DNA of 64,000 nt, from positions 1 through 64,000 of the forward strand of contig JAJDAY010000022.1 of assembly GCA_029261655.1 (NCBI GenBank), given 5' to 3'. The notes under the pieces are model-generated. The model searched no databases. It was given only the letters and a program-made list of their open reading frames with translations, and was not told the DNA's origin. Of this stretch, positions 38,795 through 48,534 are shown in pieces. Each line of letters starts with the position of its first letter. The stretch's first letter is position 1. Made by a program: the position numbers and the translations under genes. The DNA is from Nitrospinaceae bacterium (GTDB taxonomy: Bacteria; Nitrospinota; Nitrospinia; Nitrospinales; VA-1).

Positions 38795-40150
38795 GTGGCC
38801 AGTACGCCTGAATTAATATTGGAACAATTTCGGGACGGGCTTATAAAGAGAAATCCGGGAGAGCCTGAATTTCATCAATCCGTATTGGAATTTGCCGAAT
38901 TCGTCATCCCCTACATCAACGCAAACCCAAAATACCTGGAACCCAAAATATTGGAACGAATGACGGAACCCGACCGCACCATCATTTTCCGTGTGGTGTG
39001 GGAAGACGATAAACGCGAAGTTCATGTCAATCGGGGATATCGCGTTCAGTTCAACAATTCCATCGGTCCTTACAAAGGCGGGTTGCGGTTTCATCACTCG
39101 GTCAACTTGAGCATTCTCAAATTTCTCGGATTCGAGCAGACTTTTAAAAACAGTTTGACCACCCTGCCAATGGGTTCCGGCAAAGGCGGAGCCGATTTTA
39201 ACACCAAGGGAAAATCCGACCGGGAAGTGATGCGATTTTGCAAATCTTTCATGATCGAACTTTCAAAACACATTGGACCAAACATTGACATCCCCGCCGG
39301 AGACATCGGCGTTGGAGCACGCGAAATCAGCTTCATGTTCGGTCAATACAAAAGGCTAAAAAACGAATTCACCGGAGCCCTCACAGGAAAGTCTATGGAA
39401 TTCGGCGGAAGTTTGATCCGCAAGGAGGCCACCGGTTACGGGTGCGCTTACTTTATGGAACACATGATGAACCATAACGGCGATTCGATAAAAGACAAAG
39501 TGTGCATTGTTTCCGGTTCTGGAAACGTGGCCCAATATGCGGTGGAAAAAATCATACAACTGGGAGGCCGAGTGGTCACCATGTCCGATTCTTCAGGGTT
39601 TGTTCATGATCCCGATGGTTTTAATGAAGAGAAACTCGCATACATCATCGACTTGAAAAGCGTCCGCCGGGGTCGTATCAAAGAGTATGCCGACAAATAT
39701 AAATGCAAGTATTTTGAAGACAAAAAGCCCTGGGGCATTAAGTGCGACCTGGCGTTTCCCTGCGCCACTGAAAATGAAATTGATGAAGCCGCAGCCCGAA
39801 AAATGGTTAAAAACGGCCTGCAAGCGCTCGCGGAAGGCGCAAACATGCCAACCACACGCGAAGCGATCAGCGTCTTTTTAGAGGCACGAATTCCCTTCGC
39901 GCCCGGGAAAGCGGCCAACGCGGGAGGGGTTGCGATCTCTGGCCTTGAGATGAGCCAGAACAGCATCCGGCTCTCCTGGTCGCGTGATGAGCTGGAAAAA
40001 CGTCTCAAGGATATTATGGCGAATATCCACAAGCAATGCGTGGCTTACGGGGCAGAGAAAGAAGGAAACTATATCAACTATGTGAAGGGCGCCAACATCG
40101 GCGGGTTTGTCAAAGTGGCAGACGCCATGCTGGCCTATGGGGTGATTTGA
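38795..40150 (+). CDS. gdhA: Glutamate dehydrogenase (NADP-type)
   Basis: Converts 2-oxoglutarate and ammonium to glutamate. The GPYKGGLRFH segment and the catalytic lysine region LTTLPMGSGKGGADF (usually MGGGKGG) are present, followed by PAGDIGVGAREI and the nucleotide-binding VSGSGNVAQYA with a later SGLEMSQNS. The 451-residue hexameric class is usually NADP-linked. The start is GTG with GAGGAG upstream. The next gene starts immediately after the stop, so it may be co-transcribed. Confidence 0.95.
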   Translation: MASTPELILEQFRDGLIKRNPGEPEFHQSVLEFAEFVIPYINANPKYLEPKILERMTEPDRTIIFRVVWEDDKREVHVNRGYRVQFNNSIGPYKGGLRFHHSVNLSILKFLGFEQTFKNSLTTLPMGSGKGGADFNTKGKSDREVMRFCKSFMIELSKHIGPNIDIPAGDIGVGAREISFMFGQYKRLKNEFTGALTGKSMEFGGSLIRKEATGYGCAYFMEHMMNHNGDSIKDKVCIVSGSGNVAQYAVEKIIQLGGRVVTMSDSSGFVHDPDGFNEEKLAYIIDLKSVRRGRIKEYADKYKCKYFEDKKPWGIKCDLAFPCATENEIDEAAARKMVKNGLQALAEGANMPTTREAISVFLEARIPFAPGKAANAGGVAISGLEMSQNSIRLSWSRDELEKRLKDIMANIHKQCVAYGAEKEGNYINYVKGANIGGFVKVADAMLAYGVI

Positions 40151-40762
40151 GTGAAAGGAAGAAATATAATTTTGGTACCTATAATGAAACGGTTTTTTCG
40201 TCTGGCCAACATTCCCCCTCTGCTGACGGGATTGGCGCTCTTTTTTTCCGCGCTCCTGGTTTGCCATCCCCTGGAAGCGCAAGGGAAAAGCCCTGGGCAA
40301 TCTGCCTGCGAAGCCAAACTGCAAAACCCGAAATTAAAAAATGTTGACTGCATGTTAAATTTCGATCTGGACCCAAAAACCCGGAAGAGCTTGCAGACAG
40401 GCACTGCGGGTATGATCCGAAACGCGGCCTGCATCGCCAAAATTTCCGTGGCGAGAAAAATGATTTTCACAGCCCTTCGCGATGAAAAGGTCATGCAAGT
40501 CGAAAGACAACCGGTGAAATGTAATATTGATGCCCTTGGAAGTCCTGTGTTGACCAAATTCAATATGGCCCCCAGTATCCGCTTTTCGGGAGGGAAAGCC
40601 GTCCAGGTAAAACCGGGCATGAGCGATGTTGTCGGGGTGCCTGAAATACTGGCAAAGCTTTTGACAGACTGGGTCAATTCAAGTAAGGCGATTGAGTCGG
40701 CCATGCTGGACGAGGTCAATAATTCCCTGAAACTTCTTCGCCCTCCGCCCCTGACGAAATAA
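40151..40762 (+). CDS. Exported protein of unknown function
   Basis: A signal peptide is visible around residues 12-44 (PPLLTGLALFFSALLVCHPLEAQG). The mature part has four cysteines, suggesting two disulfides, and no recognised domain. The frame begins with a GTG directly after the gdhA stop; an ATG at 40184 would give a shorter, more usual signal peptide, but neither has a good ribosome-binding site, so the start is uncertain. Translational coupling to gdhA is likely if the GTG is used. Confidence 0.65.
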   Translation: MKGRNIILVPIMKRFFRLANIPPLLTGLALFFSALLVCHPLEAQGKSPGQSACEAKLQNPKLKNVDCMLNFDLDPKTRKSLQTGTAGMIRNAACIAKISVARKMIFTALRDEKVMQVERQPVKCNIDALGSPVLTKFNMAPSIRFSGGKAVQVKPGMSDVVGVPEILAKLLTDWVNSSKAIESAMLDEVNNSLKLLRPPPLTK

Positions 40763-40836
40763 AATATTTCAAAGAAATAAAGAAAGATCAATGAGGCGAA
40801 ACAGGCGTTTAAGGGCAGGAGAAACCCGAAAAATGG

Positions 40837-41274
40837 CTATAGGTCCAGATCCATTTTTTTCAGGTAATTGAAGGATTGTTCTTCTTCCTTGATCGCCAGT
40901 TTCGTGTCGAAATCGCTGACCAGCAATTCAAGGTCGAGGGTGTTATCCGCGGAAAAACTGTTTTCTTCCATGTCGGGCTCCACCATAGCAGTGCCCTTTG
41001 ATTTAGCAGTAACCGTTGAATTCAATTTTTCATTTTCAAGTTCTTTTATTTTTTCACGAGCCTTTCTAAGCTCCAGCTTGATAATCTTGATTTCGTCGTT
41101 GGTTTTTTGGCGGTCTTCCGCCATCAAGTCTATCTGGCATTTCTGCTTCTTTGCCAGCCGGATCACCATATCGTTGCTGGTCTTCAGTTCTGTATATTGC
41201 TCCCAAAGCGCACCGGCTTCCTGGGACAATTTCAGCACATCATTTTTAAATTGATCGAAATTCTCTTTAGTCAT
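40837..41274 (-). CDS. Coiled-coil protein, unknown
   Basis: A 145-residue soluble protein. Residues about 15-90 form a long helix with heptad-like patterning (IIKLELRKAREKIKELENEK), followed by an acidic tail ending YLKKMDLDL. A structural role is inferred. I use the ATG at 41274 (MTKENFDQF); a longer frame reaches 41310. The antisense frame across the same region is a shadow. Confidence 0.6.
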   Translation of the reverse strand: MTKENFDQFKNDVLKLSQEAGALWEQYTELKTSNDMVIRLAKKQKCQIDLMAEDRQKTNDEIKIIKLELRKAREKIKELENEKLNSTVTAKSKGTAMVEPDMEENSFSADNTLDLELLVSDFDTKLAIKEEEQSFNYLKKMDLDL

Positions 41275-41471
41275 AATATCCAATGCCGCCCTGTCTATGC
41301 CCGGATTCAATGCTCTATCACTAAATATTCTATAGAGAAACGAAACGATTTACGGAAAATTTTTCATAAGAGGCGGTTTTTAAATGGGTTCAGAAATAGC
41401 TTTTTCTGAGAGTCTGGAAAAAAACCGTTGCCCCCTGTAATGGAATTGTTTTTTAGAGAATGCCGTTATTT

Positions 41472-41675
41472 TCAGCCTTCGTTATCGAAGTTCAAAAAAA
41501 CATTGTCCAGACTTTGTTTGACGTGTCCGGGAACGCGCCCATTGGAAAATCTTCCGATGTTGAGATCGTAGCTCATCTCTTCAAATTTTTTCCAATGGCT
41601 TCTCTTTAATTCCTGGCAGGAAATCAGTTTTTTCAATTTTCCGTCGGGGCTTAAAACTTTTACTTCATGAAACAT
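41472..41675 (-). CDS. Tiny HEVKV-family protein (copy 2)
   Basis: A 67-residue protein starting MFHEVKVLSPDGKLKKLISC, then a charged helical stretch and an acidic end. It shares its first 20 residues with the 56-residue gene at 36999, then diverges. CGGAGG six bases before the ATG is a strong ribosome-binding site. I do not recognise it. Confidence 0.68.
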   Translation of the reverse strand: MFHEVKVLSPDGKLKKLISCQELKRSHWKKFEEMSYDLNIGRFSNGRVPGHVKQSLDNVFLNFDNEG

Positions 41676-41889
41676 AGTGTACCTCCGAAAATGGATAACC
41701 TGTATCTAGGACTCAGTCGCCGGTTCATCGACAATTCTTACAATCAAAATAAAGGTTTTTAACGGCGGCGGGTAGGAAACCAATCACACTCTTTTGTGAT
41801 CTGCATTACATTGATTAATAATGGCTTGCTCGGGCTCACACGCCCTTTAAGGCTAATGCTTTAAAACCCTTTTTTATAACGGGAAAGAC

Positions 41890-42462
41890 ATGATTCGTTC
41901 TGTATGTGTGTTTTGTTCTTCCAGCGATTCTGTGGACACGGTTTACAGGGAAACCGCAACCGAATTGGGTCGAAGGTTGGGACAACTTGGCTTGAACCTG
42001 ATTTACGGCGGCGCTTCCTTAGGCTTAATGGGTTGTGTCGCCCGGGGGGTCCATGAGTTTGGCGGAAAAGTGACGGGGGTCCTGCCGGAATTTTTCAAGG
42101 TCAAGGAAATCGAGTACGGCGATGCGGATGAGTTGATCGTGACCCGCGATATGCGGGAGCGAAAAGCGGTCATGGACCAAAAATCGGAAGCGTTTATAAC
42201 TCTCCCCGGAGGAATTGGAACCCTGGAAGAAGCGATGGAAATTCTTTCCATGAAACAGCTCAAGTTGACTTCAAAGCCGCTGGTGTTCATCAACACCTGC
42301 GATTTTTTTGACGGGCTGATTTCCAATTTGCAGGAAATGGTCGATCTCAAGTTTGCCAGGAAAGAAACGCTGGATTTGTTTGGCGTGGAGCCAGGCCCCA
42401 AAGAGGCGTTGGATTATATTTTGAATTACAAACCATCCGCAATTCCCACCAAATGGCTTTAA
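41890..42462 (+). CDS. LOG family protein (TIGR00730)
   Basis: A nucleoside 5'-monophosphate phosphoribohydrolase fold, called Lonely Guy in plants. The YGGASLGLMGCVA segment is near residue 38, and the active-site PGGIGTLEEAMEI motif is near 102. Bacterial members cleave AMP or cytokinin-type nucleotides. 190 residues is normal. It stands alone, and no strong ribosome-binding site is seen. Confidence 0.93.
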   Translation: MIRSVCVFCSSSDSVDTVYRETATELGRRLGQLGLNLIYGGASLGLMGCVARGVHEFGGKVTGVLPEFFKVKEIEYGDADELIVTRDMRERKAVMDQKSEAFITLPGGIGTLEEAMEILSMKQLKLTSKPLVFINTCDFFDGLISNLQEMVDLKFARKETLDLFGVEPGPKEALDYILNYKPSAIPTKWL

Positions 42463-42513
42463 GAAACCAGAATTTTGATTCGAAAGATTTTATAGGGCGG
42501 ACGCCCTCTACAA

Positions 42514-43218
42514 TCAGTTGGCTTGAACTTGCAGGTCCGGGTGAACAGCTTCTCTGAGGAAATTTTCGATATAACTCAAGGTCCCGGTGGTCGAACTTGG
42601 ACAACTGCCGCAGGCTCCCTGATAGTGGATTTTCACCACACTCCCTTCTATTCCCAGGACATCAATACCGCCGCCGTCATTTGACAGTGCGGGCCGGATC
42701 GCGGCGTCCAACAGGGCGTCGATCACTTTGGTTTTTTCCTCATCGGAAAAACCAGGGAAATCGCCCTTATTGAATCCTTCAAGGACGGGGTCGATCGCGG
42801 GCTTATTTTCGGCGGCAGGGTTTTCGCGTTCATAAAATTTCAAATGTTCCTGAATCGTCTCGCCCACGGTTTCCATCACCGTGTGCCAGCCGACAACATT
42901 GGACTTGGTGACGGTCACAAAGTTTTCCTTCAGAAAAACATTGACCACTCCGAAAATCTCAAACAAAGCTTCCCCCAGAGGGTCGCCTTTGGCATCATCG
43001 GCGGACTCGAAAGTCAGAGTGCCGTCGGCGATCACTGGACGATTCATGATGAATTGAAAGGCTTCAGGGTTGGGCGTCGGCTGAACCCGAATGACTTCAT
43101 AAGGGGTGGGTTTTTCTACAACGGGTGGGTCTATAGACTCAGGGACCGTATCGTTTTTTTCGGAAGCCCCGGCGGGAATCCCAAACATTTTCTGTAACCA
43201 GCCTCTAAATGCGCCCAT
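42514..43218 (-). CDS. Nfu-type Fe-S scaffold protein
   Basis: Carries iron-sulfur clusters to target enzymes. An Nfu N-terminal domain covers residues about 45-130 (QPTPNPEAFQFI) and the NifU C-terminal domain carries the cluster ligands in GACGSCPSS near residue 212. 234 residues fits two-domain Nfu proteins. The ATG at 43218 is preceded by GGGAGC; a TTG-like start upstream would add only two codons. The neighbours are unrelated. Confidence 0.9.
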   Translation of the reverse strand: MGAFRGWLQKMFGIPAGASEKNDTVPESIDPPVVEKPTPYEVIRVQPTPNPEAFQFIMNRPVIADGTLTFESADDAKGDPLGEALFEIFGVVNVFLKENFVTVTKSNVVGWHTVMETVGETIQEHLKFYERENPAAENKPAIDPVLEGFNKGDFPGFSDEEKTKVIDALLDAAIRPALSNDGGGIDVLGIEGSVVKIHYQGACGSCPSSTTGTLSYIENFLREAVHPDLQVQAN

Positions 43219-43425
43219 GCACAATGCTCCCGGTGAGTATAATTCCGCATATATTTCTAAAAAATCCTGCCTTTCAGGGTGTTTCTAGAATACACCAAAT
43301 CGAATAAAGTTTCATCAAACCTTTACTTATCCGGGATGCCGGGCCGTTGCAGGCCTTTTTCATCTAAAACCAGGAAAACGCACCCCGGTCTCCAAAATCA
43401 AAACAATTGCCGACGGATGGGGCAC

Positions 43426-43854
43426 TCATTGTCCCGTAGAACCAAACCCATTGCCTCCACGGACCGTGTCATCCAGAGAATCGACGGGAATAAAATCAAC
43501 TTTTTCAAATTTCTGGACAATGAGTTGCGCGACCCGGTCCCCCTGTTTGATGGTGTAGTCCTGGTCGGAATGGTTGAACAACAGAACTTTGATCTCCCCC
43601 CGATACCCGGAATCAATCACCCCAGCGCCGCAATCGAGAGAATGCTTGACCGCAAGGCCGCTCCGAGGCCAGATCAAACCCACACATCCTGAAGGAAGTT
43701 TCAGACAGATGCCTGTCGAAACCAACTGCCTGCCCCTGGCGGGAATCAGGATGTCCACGGAGGATCGCAAGTCCGCCCCGGCATCACCAGGGTGAGAGTA
43801 AACCGGAACAAACTCACCGGATACCTCGCATTTTAAAGAAGAAATATCCAACAC
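43426..43854 (-). CDS. dut: dUTP diphosphatase
   Basis: Hydrolyses dUTP to dUMP and keeps uracil out of DNA. All five motifs are present: GDAGADLRS, PRSGLAVKHS, GVIDSGYRGEIKVLL, GDRVAQLIV and the C-terminal RGGNGFGSTG arm that closes over the substrate. 142 residues indicates the trimeric class. Confidence 0.96.
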   Translation of the reverse strand: MLDISSLKCEVSGEFVPVYSHPGDAGADLRSSVDILIPARGRQLVSTGICLKLPSGCVGLIWPRSGLAVKHSLDCGAGVIDSGYRGEIKVLLFNHSDQDYTIKQGDRVAQLIVQKFEKVDFIPVDSLDDTVRGGNGFGSTGQ

Positions 43855-44827
43855 GAAACCACCTCAATTTTTTTAATGGATGTGGGTCAATATATTCCAG
43901 GAAGCCGTCAGTTTCAAGCTGGCACTAAACCAGAAACAACTGAAATACCTGAAGTCTCTATTTTAAATCTAAATTTGGATACGAAAACCGCCCCGCCTAT
44001 TCGAAGAACCAACTCCATACACAATAAATCTAAACGCCTGCCCCTGACATGACAGCCATTGAATCAAACATTTTGAATAGACGGGACGGTTGAAACATAA
44101 GAAAGGAGGCGGGTTACTATTTTCCCAGACGACTTTTTGTCAGAAAATCGCCGGGTACAAAAAGAGGATCCATCATACGCCATTTGGAAGGGCTTCTTCT
44201 GCCGATGAATACAGAGGCTTCGGCTGGCGCTCATAATACTTGGGGGTTTGGGAAAGGGCTTCACGTACACCTCAAATACTCGTGGATACTTAAATTCTTT
44301 GGGGTGCATCTCTTTTAACATGGACATCTCTCTTTTAGTAACCCGCCGTGGGAAGTTCCGATTATTTTCGAGTATCCGAAAAAGTGGGGCATAAACACAG
44401 CTTGAACCGATTTTTTTTCTCTCATCCAATACAACAACGAAAACTCAAACTACCTTTATCTAGTATGCCGAGGGGGACCGTACCACCACATATTGGGGCT
44501 GTCAACAATAAAAACCTCACGCACCTTCCACCAATCAATACTACTTTATAATTCAATGGGATACAGATTGAAAAAAATTATGGAAGAGGAGGTATTTTTA
44601 CACTTATCCAACAAGGTGTGGGTTGGAATCAAAAGTTATCTATATATGGGGGGGTTACCCTGAAATCCATTAAAATTTTATTTCGGAATGAAGGACATGA
44701 GTTTGGGGTGCGGATATCTACATAGCAATATCCTGAGAGGCCCTAAAGGGTGGTTTTTATCGATTTTTTTATGAAATGAAGGTCCTCTTACAGCAACCGG
44801 ACTTTCCCTGCATCAGGGGGCTTCTTT
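43855..44827. other. Gap of about 970 bases without a convincing gene
   Basis: No frame here has a family match or a good ribosome-binding site. A minus-strand frame (44064-44429) could start internally near 44321 (MLKEMHPKEF) but is basic, low-complexity and unsupported. The region contains a 240-base segment bounded by 12-bp inverted repeats and, near 44740-44820, weak stem-loops followed by T runs. It may be a decayed gene or a small mobile element. Confidence 0.5.
44108..44347. repeat. 240-bp segment flanked by perfect 12-bp inverted repeats
   Basis: GGCGGGTTACTA at 44108-44119 is the exact reverse complement of TAGTAACCCGCC at 44336-44347. No direct repeat of flanking bases and no transposase is seen, so a MITE-like or non-autonomous element is only a possibility. 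Confidence 0.45.
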
Positions 44828-45193
44828 TTAGCTGAAAAGATAGCGGATGCCTTTTTGGTCTATCCTGCTGAAATGATTGTTTTCCCGGCATTTTACCAGG
44901 AAAAAGCAATCTTCCGATCCGAGATCACACATAAACTCAATGCCCAGGTCTTTACTTTTGCATTCTGGACAGCCGTTTGATGCAATATGGTCCTTCACAA
45001 GCTGAAAAATATCCTTTTTGTCGGCATAGTCTTCGGTGACAATAAACTTATAATTGCAGTGTCCGCAAACGGCTTGAAAATCACAGGCTGATTGGGGTAC
45101 CTCGCAACTGAGGTTTATTTGAAACCGTGAATTCAAGCATACAGGGCACGGTATTTTCTGGACCAGATTTTCAATCGTTTCTAATTTATTCAT
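44828..45193 (-). CDS. Small double zinc-ribbon protein
   Basis: A 121-residue protein with two similar cysteine-rich units: CPVC...C...AVCGHC and CPEC...C...LVKC. They align as a tandem duplication, each with a CP-x-C knuckle, so zinc binding is expected. The second unit ends in an HFS stretch rather than a second C-x-x-C. The function is unknown. GGGAGG lies ahead of the ATG at 45193; the longer frame starts 15 bases earlier. Confidence 0.72.
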   Translation of the reverse strand: MNKLETIENLVQKIPCPVCLNSRFQINLSCEVPQSACDFQAVCGHCNYKFIVTEDYADKKDIFQLVKDHIASNGCPECKSKDLGIEFMCDLGSEDCFFLVKCRENNHFSRIDQKGIRYLFS

Positions 45194-45372
45194 GACAATG
45201 CCTCCCAAAATGGTTAGCTTTCATACCCGTAAATATAGGTCGGCTATCAGCGAAAATCATTTCAAAAATAAGAATTAATAACGAAGCCGAAGACAGGAAA
45301 ACAGCGGGTCTTTTCTTTCGAGGGAGGCTTAAAAAATGAAACCGCTCTATTTCTTAGGGGAAATGCGCGAAA

Positions 45373-47133
45373 TTACTGGTTTTTGAACTTCTGCACATCT
45401 TTAGGCAGGCTTTCGAGCAGACCGGCTTTGATTCTGTAGAGGTTGGAATTTCCTTCCACCCTGGCGAAATACTCAGCCTTGTCTTCGACTTTTTTCCCCA
45501 CGATGATCTTTCCCGCTACTTTTTTATCCTTTCCGGCCCAAACGGTCACAGTGACGGTGGGTTGACTCATACCGGAATCTTTATCGTCTAAGGGCGGGTC
45601 CACAATGGATTGATACTCCAGACCATTCAGAGACCAGAGAATATCTTTTCCGATGAACCCTTGCACCGTTTTAATTTTTTCAGGTTTCGTCAGACTCCAG
45701 TCCTCTTTCGATTTTTGCATTTCAAAAGTTTTGTCGGGATATTCCAGAACTATTTTTTGAACCGCGTCTTTTTCAAAGTTCAGAAGTTTTTTATTTTTCA
45801 AATCGTGAAGAGAGCGAAACAGTTTGTCGACCGTGTCTGTGCCGATGGAAAAAATCAACGCCTCCCCTGCCCTTCTGCCGAAATAATTCTGACCGTCGCT
45901 GGATTTATTGCCCAATTCCAAAGTCCAGGGCTTTTCATCCCCGAAGTCAACGGTCATTATTTTTTTCGGAGAATCCAGACCAAACAGTTCAGCCTCAGTG
46001 AACGAAGTCTTCACATACTCCTTCACCCTTGCGGATTTTAAATCGAACAGCAAACTATTTACCGTGGACACGTCGGCATCCGCCTCAATGGGCTTGATGA
46101 GTTTCCAGTCGCCTTCTTTTTTTCGAGCCAACAGAATTTTTTCGTCATCCGTTTCAAGCTGAATTTTAGAAACATCTTCCTGCTTGAACCCGAGAAGAGT
46201 TTTCGGCATGAAATCGACGGCTTTTTTAGAAAGGGTCTTGACCAGCTGATTGCCCAATAAGACGATATTATTGGCATTTTCAATTTTCCCAAAATAACCT
46301 TCGTCTTCAAATTTTTTGCCCACGAGTAAAGCCAACGCCTCCCCCTCCTTTCCGGTTTCAAGGGTCAACCGCATTAAAGGGGCGTCCAGGCCATACGACG
46401 CGAGCGAGTCCGGTTTTTCATCCAGAAATTTCTTGACCTTAAAGTTGCGCACAAGTCTTAGAAAATTTTTAACTTCATCGCCATCCGCCTGGGTTTTCCT
46501 GCCGTCCACGATATCCCACTGTCCGCCCTGCTTATTCAATCCAAACGATTCTCCATCGCTGAGAAACTTTATCCCCGCGATCTCCTCGTCTTTGAACTGT
46601 AATAGAATTTTATCCCTGAAATCGAAAAGGGATTTATCAAAAACATTCCTGTTGGCACCCGCCAGGAGAACCTTGTTGTCGTCCGCGCGCTTGACATACA
46701 GGTACTTGCTCATGGGATGGTCGTCACCGACCAGCAGGGTCTTGTTGTCTTCCCCCTTTAATTGAAGCGTGATTTTCATGGAAGGTTTCTTAAGTCCGTA
46801 AACTGAAAGGTCTTTTGCGGAGTCTTCAACAATGCGGGAGAATTTGGCCGACTGCAGAAAAGATAAAAAGGATGAGACCGTTTCAGTGTCGGCTTTGGCT
46901 TGAACGGGTTTCAACAACTCCCAATCTGTGGAACTTTTTCGTTTGAAATGGAGGGCACTGCCTTTATTTTCGAAAATGAAACCTTCAACCTTTTCGGTTT
47001 CAAACAGGATGATTTTGCCGCTGCGTTCTTTTTCCTCAATTTGTTTTTTTTCAGCGGGGATGTCGACCAGATAATAGTAAAGAACGAGACCCAGGAACAG
47101 GGCCGCCATCCAGACAGTTCCTTTGAACTTCAT
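45373..47133 (-). CDS. DUF4340 protein of a Gld-type ABC system
   Basis: A membrane-anchored protein with one N-terminal helix (MAALFLGLVLYYYLVDI) and about four copies of a roughly 140-residue beta-rich unit; recurrent motifs are W-x-(L/I)-x-K-P-x-(K/E)-x-x-A-D and L-x-x-Y/F-G-L-x-x-P. DUF4340 proteins typically sit beside GldG-like proteins and are probably periplasmic partners. The ATG at 47133 overlaps the GldG-like stop by four bases (ATGA), and AAGG lies before it. It is the last gene of this operon. Confidence 0.85.
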   Translation of the reverse strand: MKFKGTVWMAALFLGLVLYYYLVDIPAEKKQIEEKERSGKIILFETEKVEGFIFENKGSALHFKRKSSTDWELLKPVQAKADTETVSSFLSFLQSAKFSRIVEDSAKDLSVYGLKKPSMKITLQLKGEDNKTLLVGDDHPMSKYLYVKRADDNKVLLAGANRNVFDKSLFDFRDKILLQFKDEEIAGIKFLSDGESFGLNKQGGQWDIVDGRKTQADGDEVKNFLRLVRNFKVKKFLDEKPDSLASYGLDAPLMRLTLETGKEGEALALLVGKKFEDEGYFGKIENANNIVLLGNQLVKTLSKKAVDFMPKTLLGFKQEDVSKIQLETDDEKILLARKKEGDWKLIKPIEADADVSTVNSLLFDLKSARVKEYVKTSFTEAELFGLDSPKKIMTVDFGDEKPWTLELGNKSSDGQNYFGRRAGEALIFSIGTDTVDKLFRSLHDLKNKKLLNFEKDAVQKIVLEYPDKTFEMQKSKEDWSLTKPEKIKTVQGFIGKDILWSLNGLEYQSIVDPPLDDKDSGMSQPTVTVTVWAGKDKKVAGKIIVGKKVEDKAEYFARVEGNSNLYRIKAGLLESLPKDVQKFKNQ

Positions 47134-48530
47134 AGGCGCCGCCTTGTCCACCACTTTCTGACGCCGACCAGCACGATGACACCGGGAAAAAGGACGGTCC
47201 CCGTGAAAAACAGGGCGGCTCCCAGGTCACTGGTCAAATTAATCGGGCTGTCTTTTCTTTCCTTCGGGCGAATGGAGATCAGGGTTTCTTCTTCCGCCAG
47301 CCAGGAAGTGGTGTTGAGAAAAAAATCGCCGTTACCGGAAAAATTAAAGTAGGTGTTGTTGGCGAAATCAGAATCGCCAAGCACCACCAGGTTTCCATGT
47401 TTTTGAGATGGGCCTTTCGTCGCCTCTTTTCCGTCATCGCCCGTTTTTGGCGAATCCGCTGAATCCGGTTTTTTGGAGGCCACCACGGCAATGGTGACCG
47501 GACCCTGCATATCCACGCCTTCATCAAACTTCACCTTCTTGCCGGCAAAGTCCATCTCAGCCCAGCTGTTGGCGCCGGTTTGCAGTAATTCAGAAACGGT
47601 GACGCCTTCTACCTTTTTCGCGGTCACCGATCTCAGCACCGGGAAAATTGTGGGCAAAGCAAAATCTTTGGTGATGTCGTGCATCATGTACTGGCTCACC
47701 ACAGGAGCCGCATAATCTCCGCCGAACATTTTAGACATCGGATCGATCACAATATCTTCCTGTAGTTCGATGCCCCATCGGGCTAAAAATTTTTCCAGGC
47801 CGGAAGTTGTTTGCGGATCGATCAGAAGGAAAATGGAACCGCCGCTTTGAAGAAAATCTTCCAGCGCTTTCTGCTCCTGGGGATGAACGGGTTTTTCGGG
47901 TCCCGCGATCACCAGCGCGTCCGCGTCGTCAGGTACTTTTCCAGCCTGCAACAGCAGAAGTTGTTCCACCTGAAATCCATCCCGTTCCAGGGCCTTTTTA
48001 GCGGTGGAGTACCCCTGCCCCTCCGTATTATCAGGGACGCGCTCCCCGTGGCCTTCAAGGAAATAGATTTTCTTTTTTTCGTCCTTGACGACTTTTAAAA
48101 TGGCATTGCTCATATTTTCTTCTGATGGGTTTTGCACCTTGGTTTCCTGCGTGCCGCTTTCCAGAGCCACGGTTCCATAGGTCGTCACGCCATATTGTTT
48201 GACGATGGCAGGGTTTTTATCCGGGTCGACAAAAGTTAATTTTATTTTGTCCGACAATCCCAGATATCCGTCCATGAGATTTTTAAATTCGGCTTTTGTC
48301 GGCGACTCGCTTTGAAAAAACGCCGTCATCGTGACTTCTCTTGGAAGATTCGACACGATTTTCTGGGTTTGTGGAGCCAGGGTAAAAATTCCGCTGGAGG
48401 TAAAATCAAACCGGTGTTTGTGACGACTGGAGAGAATGTTGACAAAAATCAGAATCCCCAGAAAAACGCAGAAGAGCACAAAGGTATTCGCTCCATAAAC
48501 GGCGAAACGCGATTTGAATTTTTTATTCAT
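47130..48530 (-). CDS. GldG-like ABC-associated membrane protein
   Basis: Substrate-binding-like partner of an ABC-2 exporter. A first membrane helix (ANTFVLFCVFLGILIFVNIL) and a C-terminal helix (LGAALFFTGTVLFPGVIVLVG) bracket a periplasmic domain with the family pattern HRFDFTSSGIFTLAPQT and YFLEGHGE. In Bacteroidetes GldFG serves gliding, but the family is wider, so gliding should not be assumed. The ATG at 48530 follows the permease stop by four bases. Confidence 0.85.
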   Translation of the reverse strand: MNKKFKSRFAVYGANTFVLFCVFLGILIFVNILSSRHKHRFDFTSSGIFTLAPQTQKIVSNLPREVTMTAFFQSESPTKAEFKNLMDGYLGLSDKIKLTFVDPDKNPAIVKQYGVTTYGTVALESGTQETKVQNPSEENMSNAILKVVKDEKKKIYFLEGHGERVPDNTEGQGYSTAKKALERDGFQVEQLLLLQAGKVPDDADALVIAGPEKPVHPQEQKALEDFLQSGGSIFLLIDPQTTSGLEKFLARWGIELQEDIVIDPMSKMFGGDYAAPVVSQYMMHDITKDFALPTIFPVLRSVTAKKVEGVTVSELLQTGANSWAEMDFAGKKVKFDEGVDMQGPVTIAVVASKKPDSADSPKTGDDGKEATKGPSQKHGNLVVLGDSDFANNTYFNFSGNGDFFLNTTSWLAEEETLISIRPKERKDSPINLTSDLGAALFFTGTVLFPGVIVLVGVRKWWTRRRL

Positions 48531-48534
48531 TCGG

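Noticed and set aside
44064-44429. A 121-codon minus-strand frame in the gene-poor gap
   Set aside because: Low complexity, basic, no homologue recognised, and the ribosome-binding site is weak. It was considered as a third HEVKV relative, but the start does not match.
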